Source: Zavarzinia compransoris (GTDB lineage: Bacteria > Pseudomonadota > Alphaproteobacteria > Zavarziniales > Zavarziniaceae). From it: 64,000 nucleotides of DNA. The stretch lies in the NCBI RefSeq assembly GCF_003173055.1, contig NZ_QGLF01000001.1, positions 1,123,085 through 1,187,084 of the forward strand. The letters are read 5' to 3'. Under the pieces are notes generated by a model. It was given only the letters and a program-made list of their open reading frames with translations, searched no databases and was not told where the DNA came from. The position numbers and the translations under genes are program-made. Shown piece by piece: positions 1 to 6,920 of the stretch; positions within the stretch are counted from its first letter, which is position 1; each line of letters begins with the position of its first letter.

Positions 1-106
1 ATGCCCCGCTTTTAGGGCGAAGGCCCATGCGCGGGCAAGGGTGGTCCTGGCGCCGGCAGCCGCTTATTTTGACGCAGGGACAAGCAACAAGGACCAGGGA
101 GGGATC

Positions 107-532
107 ATGGCCTTGCCGGAACAGGCAGCGATGACCGCGACGGAGGTACAGGCATTCCTCGAGCAGGTCTTCGAGCAGGCGACCCATATCAAGGTGGAGG
201 AGACGGCCCCCGGCTTCTCCCGCTGCCGCCTGCCCTTCGACCCCCGGCACCTGCGGCCGGGCGGCACGATTTCCGGCCCGTCCATGTTCCAGCTGGCGGA
301 TTGCGGGCTCTATGCCATGGTGCTCGGCACCCTCGGGCCGGTGGCTCTGGCGGTGACCACCAATCTGAACATCAATTTCCTGCGCAAGCCCGCACCGCGC
401 GACATGATCGCGGAAAGCCGGGCCCTAAAGTTCGGCAGCCGCCTCGTGATCGGCGAGGTTTCGCTCTATTCCGAGGGCGATCCGGAACTGGTCGCCCATG
501 CCACCGGAACCTATTCGATCCCGCCGCGCTGA
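107..532 (+). CDS. PaaI-type hotdog-fold acyl-CoA thioesterase
   Basis: A 141-residue cytosolic protein predicted to hydrolyse acyl-CoA thioesters. The segment HLRPGGTISGPSMFQLADCG followed by TTNLNINFLRKP is the usual core of PaaI/4HBT hotdog thioesterases: the long helix that packs in the sheet, then the strand carrying the substrate pocket. The ATG at 107 is preferred over an upstream in-frame start because a strong AGGGAGGG ribosome site lies just before it and the hotdog domain fills the shorter protein. It is a lone gene on this strand with no visible pathway partner, so the acyl substrate cannot be named. Confidence 0.85.
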   Translation: MALPEQAAMTATEVQAFLEQVFEQATHIKVEETAPGFSRCRLPFDPRHLRPGGTISGPSMFQLADCGLYAMVLGTLGPVALAVTTNLNINFLRKPAPRDMIAESRALKFGSRLVIGEVSLYSEGDPELVAHATGTYSIPPR

Positions 533-553
533 CGGCGCCGCCGAACGGGGAGA

Positions 554-724
554 TCAGCGGAACAGGCGGAACACGGCCCAGGCGCCGATGACCACGGCGG
601 CGATCACGATGATGCCCTCGGTGCTCTGGGCCTGGCGCAGCAGATCGTCGGCCAGGCCATAGGCATCGGGCGCCAGGTCCGCGCGCGGCACAAGGTTCCA
701 CACGAAAGCTGCCAATCCGTCCAT
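554..724 (-). CDS. Small single-pass membrane protein, function unknown
   Basis: A predicted 56-residue protein starting MDGLAAFVWNL, with a hydrophobic C-terminal helix (GIIVIAAVVIGAWAVFRLF) that should span the membrane once. An in-frame upstream start would add 18 residues but lacks a convincing ribosome site. It is convergent with the thioesterase gene. No family is recognised. The membrane helix and codon bias support a real gene, but its small size leaves doubt. Confidence 0.5.
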   Translation of the reverse strand: MDGLAAFVWNLVPRADLAPDAYGLADDLLRQAQSTEGIIVIAAVVIGAWAVFRLFR

Positions 725-812
725 CGCCGCCCCCACAACCGTTCGGCCACAGGGTAGAGCGGGCGGCCCGCCGGTCAAGCCCCGTCAGGTAAACCCCGTC
801 AGGCGAGACCCA

Positions 813-1718
813 TCAGGGCCGGGCCGGCAGGGCGATCAGCTTGAGGCGCGCGGGCAGCCGGGCCCTGGCGATATCGAAACGCTCGCCATCGAAGGGGATG
901 ACGATGCGCTGCCCCTCGTCCACCGCCCAGGTGAAGGCGCGGCCCGTCGGCTTGCCGGCGTCATAGACGATGTGCTGGTCGTCCCGGGGTTTGCCGTCGG
1001 CCTCGTCCAGCCATTGCACCCGGTTCAGCCACTCGACCTGCTCACCCGCCTGGGGATCGCCAAGGGCGACGCGCAATTCGATGCGCTGCACCGGCACATC
1101 CTCGCGCACCAGGGTGATGACGCCGAGCGAGGCCGGATCCGCGCTGGCCAGTTCCTCATAACCCGGTTCGATCGCTTTGAAGGTGAAGACCTGGAACGCC
1201 ACCGCCTCGCCCTGGCCGCCCCGCGGCAGGCCAGTCGCCGTCAGCACGTCGAAATCGCTGGACCGCGCGGCGATCAGCCGGCCCGTCAGCAGGTCATAGG
1301 TGGCGATCGTATTGGCCTGCACGCAGCAGCCCCAGGTCTCCGCCTCGGCCAGGGGCATGCGGTCGATGCGCAACTCGTTGGCCCTCACGTCCAGGGTGCG
1401 CAGCACCGGGCCGATGCCCTGCGCCGACAGGGCGCGGACGGAGATCAGGCGGCGCGGCGGCGGCGCGATATCGTCGCTTTCCGCCAGGGGCGGTTCGCTG
1501 CGGGTCTCGACCTCGATCAGGTAGTTGCGGCTATCGCCCTCGGCGACATAGTGGCTGCGGCGCAGGAAATCCCGCCCGGTCAGGCGCAGGAAAGCCCCCG
1601 CCCCGGGCACGAATTCGGCCACCGCCGGGCCTTCGAGACGCAGGTCCGACGCCCCCGCCGGCGGCACAGCCATGACGGCGATCGAGAACATAAATGCAAC
1701 CGGAAGCGAAGGACGCAT
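813..1718 (-). CDS. Exported protein of unknown function with N-terminal signal peptide
   Basis: A 301-residue protein beginning MRPSLPVAFMFSIAVMAVPPAGA, a typical Sec signal peptide with cleavage expected near residue 23-24, so it should act in the periplasm. The mature part is rich in beta-strand-like segments and contains two adjacent cysteines (WGCCVQANTIATYDL). No catalytic motif or named family is recognised. It is monocistronic, with about 320 bp of non-coding DNA upstream that holds a separate candidate RNA on the opposite strand. Confidence 0.75.
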   Translation of the reverse strand: MRPSLPVAFMFSIAVMAVPPAGASDLRLEGPAVAEFVPGAGAFLRLTGRDFLRRSHYVAEGDSRNYLIEVETRSEPPLAESDDIAPPPRRLISVRALSAQGIGPVLRTLDVRANELRIDRMPLAEAETWGCCVQANTIATYDLLTGRLIAARSSDFDVLTATGLPRGGQGEAVAFQVFTFKAIEPGYEELASADPASLGVITLVREDVPVQRIELRVALGDPQAGEQVEWLNRVQWLDEADGKPRDDQHIVYDAGKPTGRAFTWAVDEGQRIVIPFDGERFDIARARLPARLKLIALPARP

Positions 1719-1918
1719 GCGAATCTCCCCTGCTGCCGTATCTTAGCAAGCCCTGCCGTCCCGCAGCGCCGCAATTCGGCCGGACGCGCGCCAGCCCAGG
1801 CTTCCCCTGCGTCAACTTTGCTCATACCAAGGTCGAATGGCGGGGAAATAGGAATCGGCTTCATATGCCTGCACGCCGATAGGTGAAGCGATCTCTCCTC
1901 CGCTTGCTTGATCGGAAT

Positions 1919-2024
1919 GGCCGCAGCGCAATGTCGGTTGGGCCGCCCGTCTTCGGGCCCCACGCTGACGCGGCCGCACTCATGCCCGCCGTTCACCCTG
2001 GCCCTCGAACGGCGGGCTTTTTTT
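1919..2024 (+). ncRNA. Candidate structured small RNA ending in an intrinsic terminator
   Basis: The 320-bp gap between two minus-strand genes folds on the plus strand. An outer helix pairs 1919-1924 with 1970-1975 and continues as 1925-1928 with 1963-1966. It encloses a hairpin of GCCCG (1945-1949), loop TCTT and CGGGC (1954-1958). Immediately after comes a textbook intrinsic terminator: an 11-bp stem 1984-1994 / 2007-2017 followed by seven T residues (2018-2024). No plus-strand gene lies upstream for it to terminate, so a short non-coding transcript is the simplest reading. No clear promoter was found, so the 5' end is uncertain, and no known RNA family is recognised. Confidence 0.45.
1984..2024 (+). 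terminator. Intrinsic terminator (11-bp stem plus T7)
   Basis: GCCCGCCGTTC at 1984-1994 pairs perfectly with GAACGGCGGGC at 2007-2017 across a 12-nt loop, followed by T7. The T-tract orientation makes it active on the plus strand only. The nearest flanking genes on both sides run on the minus strand. Confidence 0.8.
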
Positions 2025-2037
2025 CCCGGCCCCGCTT

Positions 2038-2658
2038 TCAGGCCGGGCGGCGCGTGAAGGCCAGCAGCACCCCGAACAGGATCATCAGGCTGCCGCTGAT
2101 GCGGTTGAACCAGGCCATCGCCCTGCCCCGTGCCATGGCGGCGCCGAGACGCGCCCCGATCAGCGCATAGAGGGCGATGGCGACTGCCTCGAGCACCAGG
2201 AAGGTGGCGCCGAGAATGGTGAAGCTGAGGGCATAGGCGCCGGGGTCGACGAATTGCGGCAGGAAAGCGGTGAAGACCAGGATCGCCTTGGGATTACCGG
2301 CGGCGACGACGAATTCCTGCCGGGCCAGCGCGGCCAGCGTGCGGGGCGCCGCCGCCTCGACATCCGCCGCCGGGCCGCCGGCCTTCAGCAGGCGCACGCC
2401 GAGATAGACCAGATAGGCCGCCCCCGCCCATTTGACGATATTGAAGGCCAGCGCCGAGGTGGCGAGCAGCGCGCCGAGGCCGAGGCCGGCAATGGCGATC
2501 ATCAGCGCGAAGGCGATCATCCGCCCGCCCGAGGCCAGCACGGTCCGGCCGACGCCGACCCGCGCGCCATTGGTCAGGGCCAGCAGGTTGTTGGGCCCGA
2601 AGGCGAGATTGACGGCGAAACAGGCCGGCAGGAACAGGAGGAAAGCATCCAGGGGCAT
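2038..2658 (-). CDS. LysE/RhtB-family exporter
   Basis: A 206-residue inner-membrane protein with about six hydrophobic helices and the family N-terminus (MPLDAFLLFLPACFAVNL, then the conserved GPNNLLALTNG segment). Family members export amino acids or related small molecules. The ATG at 2658 is chosen. A TTG at 2676 overlaps the nikR stop codon and would add six residues, so translational coupling is possible. It sits directly downstream of nikR, which raises the question whether its substrate is linked to nickel, for example a nickel-chelating amino acid. That is inference only. Confidence 0.85.
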   Translation of the reverse strand: MPLDAFLLFLPACFAVNLAFGPNNLLALTNGARVGVGRTVLASGGRMIAFALMIAIAGLGLGALLATSALAFNIVKWAGAAYLVYLGVRLLKAGGPAADVEAAAPRTLAALARQEFVVAAGNPKAILVFTAFLPQFVDPGAYALSFTILGATFLVLEAVAIALYALIGARLGAAMARGRAMAWFNRISGSLMILFGVLLAFTRRPA

Positions 2659-2672
2659 CGTGCGGATAGAGC

Positions 2673-3131
2673 TCAATCCCCGCCCTGGCCGTGGCAGTGC
2701 GGGTGGCTGTGGTCCTCCCCGCCCGCTTCCCCCTCGGCCGGGACGATGACCAGGCGGCCGTGGCGGACCCCGCGTTCCGCCATCACATGGTCGGCGAAAT
2801 GGCGCACCTCGCCCGAGGCGCCGCGCAGCAGCGCCACTTCGAGGCAGCGGTCGTGGTCGAGATGGACATGGGTGGTCGCCAGCGACAGGTCGTGGTGATC
2901 GTGATGGGCGTTGGTCAGGCGGTTGGCAAGGTCGCGCCGGTGATGGTCGAAGACATAGACCAGGGCGGCGACGCAGGGCCGGTCCCCGCCCTCGCCGACA
3001 CCGACCTCACCGAGGCCCGCGCGCACCAGATCGCGAATCGCCTCCGACCGGTTGTCGTACTGGCGCGCGGCCATGAAGCGGTCCAGTTCTTCGATCAGGT
3101 CGTTGTCGAGGGTGATGGTTACGCGCTGCAT
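2673..3131 (-). CDS. nikR: Nickel-responsive transcriptional regulator NikR
   Basis: A 152-residue metalloregulator. Residues 1-45 form the ribbon-helix-helix DNA-binding domain (MQRVTITLDNDLIEELDRF) and residues 52-133 the ACT-like metal-sensing domain. By alignment with E. coli NikR, the square-planar nickel ligands are His77, His88, His90 and Cys96 within HHDLSLATTHVHLDHDRCLE. The region HFADHVMAERGVRHG is also typical. The C-terminus is unusually His-rich (EDHSHPHCHGQ), suggesting an extra metal-binding tail. A GGGGAAAG site precedes the ATG. No nik transporter genes and no GTATGA-type NikR palindrome were seen nearby. Confidence 0.95.
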   Translation of the reverse strand: MQRVTITLDNDLIEELDRFMAARQYDNRSEAIRDLVRAGLGEVGVGEGGDRPCVAALVYVFDHHRRDLANRLTNAHHDHHDLSLATTHVHLDHDRCLEVALLRGASGEVRHFADHVMAERGVRHGRLVIVPAEGEAGGEDHSHPHCHGQGGD

Positions 3132-3198
3132 CGCTTTCCCCGCTGGAACAGACCCCGGGGCCCAGGGTAAGCCGGCCGCCGCCCCGCCGTCGAGGCCC

Positions 3199-4431
3199 CT
3201 ATTGGAAGCCGAGGGCGAGCTGGATCGAGCCGGCGAGGAAGCCGGTGACGGCGCCGAGAACGAAGAAGATCCACTCGTCCTCCTGGAACGCGGGGCGCAA
3301 CAGGTCCTGGAATTCCTCAGGTGTCAGCGCCCGCGTCCGTTCCGCCAGGAAGCGGGAAAGGAATTTCGCCCGGTCCTTGTTGAAGGCTTCCTCCTCCAGC
3401 GGATCCAGGGCCATGGTGGTGGATTTCTCGGCGATCGAGGACTTCAGCCCGGCATAGCCGTCCGGCCCCATGGCCAGTTGCAGCGTGGTGCGGATCACCG
3501 GCGATTCGAGCATCGGCGACAGGTGCTTCTTGATGATCAGCCGGGTCTTGCTCGACTGCCGCCCGACCAGGATTTCGCGGGTGATGCGGCCGATGGTCAG
3601 CATTTCGCTGGCGGCCAGTTCGGCGAATTTGTCGGCGATTTCCGCCTGGCGCTGCAGGAACACGCCCTGGAAGCGGAAGCCGAGGAATTTGATCGGCTTC
3701 AGCGGCCTGAACACCATGGAAAGCGCGATCCAATTGGTCAGGAAGCCGAGGATGGCGGCATAGGCCGGCAGCATCCAATGGGCCGGGATGAAATAGAACA
3801 GCACCATCTGCAACAGGCCGAAGGCGAGCCCGATCCAGAAGCTGGCCCGGATCACGAAGGACAATTCCTTGTTGCCGACCTCCATGAACATGCGCACGAC
3901 CAGGCTGCGGTCGGCCTCGACCTGATTGCCGATCATCTCGCGCACGTCGACCAGGTCTTCGGCATGATCGATGATGTCGTCCATCATCCGGCCCATGACC
4001 TTGGACAATTGCCCGCGGGCATGGTTGTAGACGCGGTTGCGCACCACCCGCGGCAGGTTGGCCCAGAGCACCGGGCTCTGCCCCGACATCAGGTCGTCGA
4101 CGTAATCCTCGATCCGGGCGGAGACGGCCTTGGCGACATGCTCGGAGATCCGCTCCGGCTCCATCTTGCGCATGAAGTCGCTGAGGGTGCCGATCTTGGA
4201 CAGCGTCTTCTCGACCAGGATGTTCGACATCTTGCGCGCCTTGCGCGGCACGACGCCCTGCCAGCCGAGGAACGGTTCAACGAGGCCGACGAAATGGACC
4301 GGGTAGAAGACCATCTGCATGGCCATCCAGACATGGACCCAGGTCACCACGGCGGCCGTGATGGGAATGGTGACGAAACCCCAGAAATCGGGCCGGCTGC
4401 TCAGTTCCGCCCAGAATTCACCAAACCCCAT
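3199..4431 (-). CDS. DUF445-family membrane protein, paralogue 1
   Basis: A 410-residue DUF445 protein. The N-terminus has a membrane segment (FWGFVTIPITAAVVTWVHVWM), followed by the characteristic FYPVHFVG and GWQGVVPRKARKM motifs. A central membrane pair lies near residues 200-245 (SFWIGLAFGLLQMVLFYFIPA, then GFLTNWIALSMVFRPL), and a final membrane anchor near FVLGAVTGFLAGSIQLALGF. The family is widespread, sits in the envelope and has no settled biochemical role. It lies just downstream of a diverged homologue (4567-5724), and a close paralogue occurs at 27056-28294. Confidence 0.9.
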   Translation of the reverse strand: MGFGEFWAELSSRPDFWGFVTIPITAAVVTWVHVWMAMQMVFYPVHFVGLVEPFLGWQGVVPRKARKMSNILVEKTLSKIGTLSDFMRKMEPERISEHVAKAVSARIEDYVDDLMSGQSPVLWANLPRVVRNRVYNHARGQLSKVMGRMMDDIIDHAEDLVDVREMIGNQVEADRSLVVRMFMEVGNKELSFVIRASFWIGLAFGLLQMVLFYFIPAHWMLPAYAAILGFLTNWIALSMVFRPLKPIKFLGFRFQGVFLQRQAEIADKFAELAASEMLTIGRITREILVGRQSSKTRLIIKKHLSPMLESPVIRTTLQLAMGPDGYAGLKSSIAEKSTTMALDPLEEEAFNKDRAKFLSRFLAERTRALTPEEFQDLLRPAFQEDEWIFFVLGAVTGFLAGSIQLALGFQ

Positions 4432-4566
4432 GCCCCGACCTCGTCTCTCCCCGCCGGTCTGTTGCCGGCCGCCGCATGATTATCCCGGACGCGCATGGCG
4501 AACCAAGCGCGAAACCGCCGCTTTTGGGACCATCCCCCGGTTTCCCCACCCCTGTTCCCGCCGGCC

Positions 4567-5724
4567 TCACAGGGCGGCGAGAAGTCCCACCGCCAGGAAG
4601 ATGCCGCCGACGAAGACATGCAGCAGCGGCAGTTCGGTACGCAGCACGTTGCGCTGCATGACCAGGAATTCCAGTTCGTCCATCGCTTCGAAGCAATCGA
4701 CCACGCGCCGGCGCAGGCGATCGGCGCAACGGGCCGTCAATTCGGGCTCGCGCGCGGCCCGGGGCAGCAGGTCCAGCAGTTCGGCGGTCGCCGACTGGAT
4801 CATGCCCTGCATGGCCCGGGGCGGAATCACCAGGCTGAGCAGCAGGCGCCCGGGCAGCCGGGCGAAAATCGCGCTCACCCGCCGTTCGACGATGGCGCGG
4901 GTGCCGAGCGCGGCACGGCCCCTGACCAGTTCGTCGATGACCACGTCCAGGCGGAAGGCCTCGTCCGCCACCGTATCGGCATAGAAGGCGGTGATCATGC
5001 GGCGCTCGGGTAGCAGGGGCGTGAACAGGCGGGCCGGCAGCGGGCGCCAGCGCGCCGGCGGCGGCGTGAACAGCCACGCCACCCCGAGCAGCGAAACCCC
5101 GAGCCCGAGCAGCACCCCCCCCAGCACGCCCTGAAGGCCGGGCACGCAGACCGGCAGCAGCATGGGCACGGCGGCAAGCACGGGCAGCAGCACCGCCAGG
5201 GCCCGGAAGGCCGGCATGGCCACGGTTTCGATCATGCGCGACAATTCCGCAGGCCGGGCGCCGAAGAAGCGCGTCTGCATGGCCGGCACGTCGATCAGGT
5301 CGTCGATCGCGGCGATGATCTCGTCCATGGCGCGGTCGATCGCGCGGGGCACGGTCTTTGCCAGGTGATCCTCGAACTGCACCTTGGCCGCCCCCGGCAG
5401 GCTGCGCCAGATGACGCCGAGATGGGCCCGCGCCACCCGGTCCAGGATCTGTTCCCGCTCGGCCGCGAACATGCGGTTGACCGCCTCCGCGATATCCTTG
5501 GGGCCGAGGGCCAGGGCGACCTCGTTCAAGGGCCCGACCACATCCAGCGTCAGGCTGCCGATGCGGCCGCCGATCTGGCCGGCGCGGGCGGCGATCAGCG
5601 ACGGCAGGCGGCCGTCGGCGCGCAGCCGGCGCGGCACCCTGACCCCGGTCAGCAGGACATGGGCCGCGACCAGCGGGGCCGCCGCCACCACCGCGACGCC
5701 GAAAACCAGAAGAACCACCGACAT
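4567..5724 (-). CDS. Divergent DUF445-like membrane protein, paralogue 2
   Basis: A 385-residue protein with the same architecture as its neighbour: an N-terminal membrane helix, a central membrane pair around residues 175-225 and a C-terminal helix (HVFVGGIFLAVGLLAAL). Shared landmarks include a DDLIDVPAM segment matching DLVDVREM in the paralogue and a terminal ELEFLVMQRNVL block matching EDEWIFFVLGAV. The FYPVHFVG and IPRKA motifs are missing, so it is a diverged homologue. The ATG at 5724 is preferred over a TTG nine bases upstream. About 135 bp separate it from the downstream DUF445 gene, so co-transcription is likely. Confidence 0.75.
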   Translation of the reverse strand: MSVVLLVFGVAVVAAAPLVAAHVLLTGVRVPRRLRADGRLPSLIAARAGQIGGRIGSLTLDVVGPLNEVALALGPKDIAEAVNRMFAAEREQILDRVARAHLGVIWRSLPGAAKVQFEDHLAKTVPRAIDRAMDEIIAAIDDLIDVPAMQTRFFGARPAELSRMIETVAMPAFRALAVLLPVLAAVPMLLPVCVPGLQGVLGGVLLGLGVSLLGVAWLFTPPPARWRPLPARLFTPLLPERRMITAFYADTVADEAFRLDVVIDELVRGRAALGTRAIVERRVSAIFARLPGRLLLSLVIPPRAMQGMIQSATAELLDLLPRAAREPELTARCADRLRRRVVDCFEAMDELEFLVMQRNVLRTELPLLHVFVGGIFLAVGLLAAL

Positions 5725-5944
5725 CACAGTCAAGACGGCCGCCCTCGCTGCGGCGCCGCACCGCGATCCTCGCCCTGCATGCCCGGTTTCCCCCCACCCT
5801 TCTGCAGGAGAGGACGACAGACTTGGTCAGACGTCAAGAATTCTCGAATGGGACGGCGACATGCTGTGGCACGATGGTGGCAACCCTTGCCGGTTCCGGA
5901 CGGGCCTGTCAGAAAGATGATTAATATTTTCCTGCGTCTCACTG

Positions 5945-6008
5945 CCTTGTCCCCCTCTTGCCTTATCCCCCTCTTGCCTTATCCCCGTCTTGTCTCGTCC
6001 CCGTCCCC
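5945..6008. repeat. Four tandem 16-bp units upstream of a tetR gene
   Basis: Units at 5945-5960, 5961-5976, 5977-5992 and 5993-6008. Units 1-3 differ at one or two positions (CCTTATCCCCCTCTTG is the central form) and unit 4 is degenerate. The array ends 26 bp before the TetR start codon, so changes in copy number would alter the promoter or leader spacing. The rest of the 5725-6034 gap shows no gene. Confidence 0.85.
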
Positions 6009-6034
6009 TGTGCCGTCGCGGAGCCTTTAACAGC

Positions 6035-6679
6035 ATGCCCGATCCCGCCAAGAAGCCCCGTCGCCGCCAGCCGCGTTCCCTCGGCCGGGAAGAGCGGACC
6101 CAGGCCCTGCGCCAGGCGATCGTCGATTCCGCCATCGCCGAATTCGCGGCCCTTGGCTATGGCGGGGCGTCGCTGCGCTCGATCTCGGCCCGTACCGGCA
6201 TCGAACTCGGCCATCTCGGCTATCATTTCAGCACCAAGATGGAATTGTGGCAGGCCGCCGTCGCCAGCATCTTCGACGCCATGCCGAAGCCGGCCGACCA
6301 GCCCGTGGCCGAAACCCCGGCCGAGGCCCGGGCCACCGTCGCCCGGCTGATCGCCGACTATGCCTCCTTCTGCCTGTCCCACCCCGAGCATATCCAGATC
6401 GTCTTCAGCGAGGCCGCCGCCGGCGGCGAGCGCATGGACTGGATCACCCGGCACTACCTGAACGATATTGTTTCAGGGTTTTCTCACCATATCGAAGCGG
6501 TTCATCGCCAAGGCGTCCTGAAAACCATCGAGCCGGCGATCTTCATTTCCGCCCTCGTCGGCATTTCGGCGATCAATTTCGCCCTGCCGCCGCTCCGCGA
6601 CGTGCTGATGGGCGGCGGAATCGGCGCCGATGCCCTGGCGAAGCTGCTGAGCACGCTGGTGGAGGGGCCGGGGGAATAA
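6035..6679 (+). CDS. TetR/AcrR-family transcriptional regulator
   Basis: A 214-residue repressor-type protein. A basic N-terminal tail (PAKKPRRRQPR) leads into a TetR helix-turn-helix at about residues 20-75 (IAEFAALGYGGASLRSISAR, then GHLGYHFSTKMELWQAAV). The C-terminal half, about residues 90-205, is the ligand-binding and dimerisation domain. The ATG at 6035 is chosen over a TTG 45 bases upstream that lies inside the 16-bp repeat array. It is monocistronic, followed by a candidate sRNA locus, so its target may be itself or an unlinked operon. The ligand is unknown. Confidence 0.85.
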   Translation: MPDPAKKPRRRQPRSLGREERTQALRQAIVDSAIAEFAALGYGGASLRSISARTGIELGHLGYHFSTKMELWQAAVASIFDAMPKPADQPVAETPAEARATVARLIADYASFCLSHPEHIQIVFSEAAAGGERMDWITRHYLNDIVSGFSHHIEAVHRQGVLKTIEPAIFISALVGISAINFALPPLRDVLMGGGIGADALAKLLSTLVEGPGE

Positions 6680-6727
6680 TCCGGATTGGCGGCCGTTCGG
6701 CTCGAACAGGCACGGAATCGTCCCAAT

Positions 6728-6756
6728 TTGCTATTTTTTGACGAGTGACAAATTTT
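6728..6756 (+). promoter_or_regulatory. Candidate sigma-70-type promoter for a small RNA
   Basis: TTGCTA (6728-6733), a 17-bp spacer, then AATTTT (6751-6756) in a locally AT-rich stretch. It points at the hairpin cluster 6760-6863, which ends in a strong terminator. Confidence 0.45.
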
Positions 6757-6863
6757 AGCCGCAGGCGTAGACAGAGCCTGCGTGTGAGCCCTTATGCACG
6801 CCGCCCGGGTTTAGCGCCGGGCCGACTTGATGGCGTCGGGTGTCCCCCCGGCGCCATTTTTTT
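6757..6863 (+). ncRNA. Candidate small RNA of about 100 nt with three hairpins
   Basis: Downstream of a plausible promoter lie three stems in a row. The first pairs 6760-6766 with 6776-6782 and the second 6803-6808 with 6817-6822. The third is a perfect 11-bp stem (one G-T pair) 6830-6840 / 6847-6857 with a 6-nt loop, running into seven T residues. The upstream tetR gene ends 80 bp before the promoter, so this looks like an independent terminated transcript, not a tetR trailer. No convincing ORF lies inside it. No known RNA family is recognised. The start would be near 6757-6763. Confidence 0.5.
6830..6863 (+). terminator. Strong plus-strand intrinsic terminator
   Basis: Stem 6830-6840 / 6847-6857 (ATGGCGTCGGG against CCCGGCGCCAT), loop 6841-6846, T-tract 6857-6863. 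Confidence 0.8.
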
Positions 6864-6875
6864 GTGCCGCCCAGC

Positions 6876-6902
6876 AAAAAGGGCGGCCGAAGCCGCCCTT
6901 TT
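6876..6902 (-). terminator. Intrinsic terminator of the exported glycine-rich protein gene
   Basis: AAAGGGCGGC (6878-6887) pairs with GCCGCCCTTT (6892-6901) across CGAA. The run of A at 6876-6880 becomes the T-tract on the minus strand, 19 bp after the stop codon of the 6921-8135 gene. The stem would also work in part on the plus strand. Confidence 0.8.
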
Positions 6903-6920
6903 CAAGGGGTCCCGCCCGCC

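Noticed and set aside
1-106. Possible 3' end of an upstream gene
   Set aside because: No open frame with recognisable content enters from the left edge; the stretch holds only the thioesterase leader.
3052-4479. 475-codon plus-strand frame over the DUF445 gene
   Set aside because: It is the mirror of a recognisable membrane protein and has no domain of its own, being rich in His, Asp and Gln as antisense frames often are.
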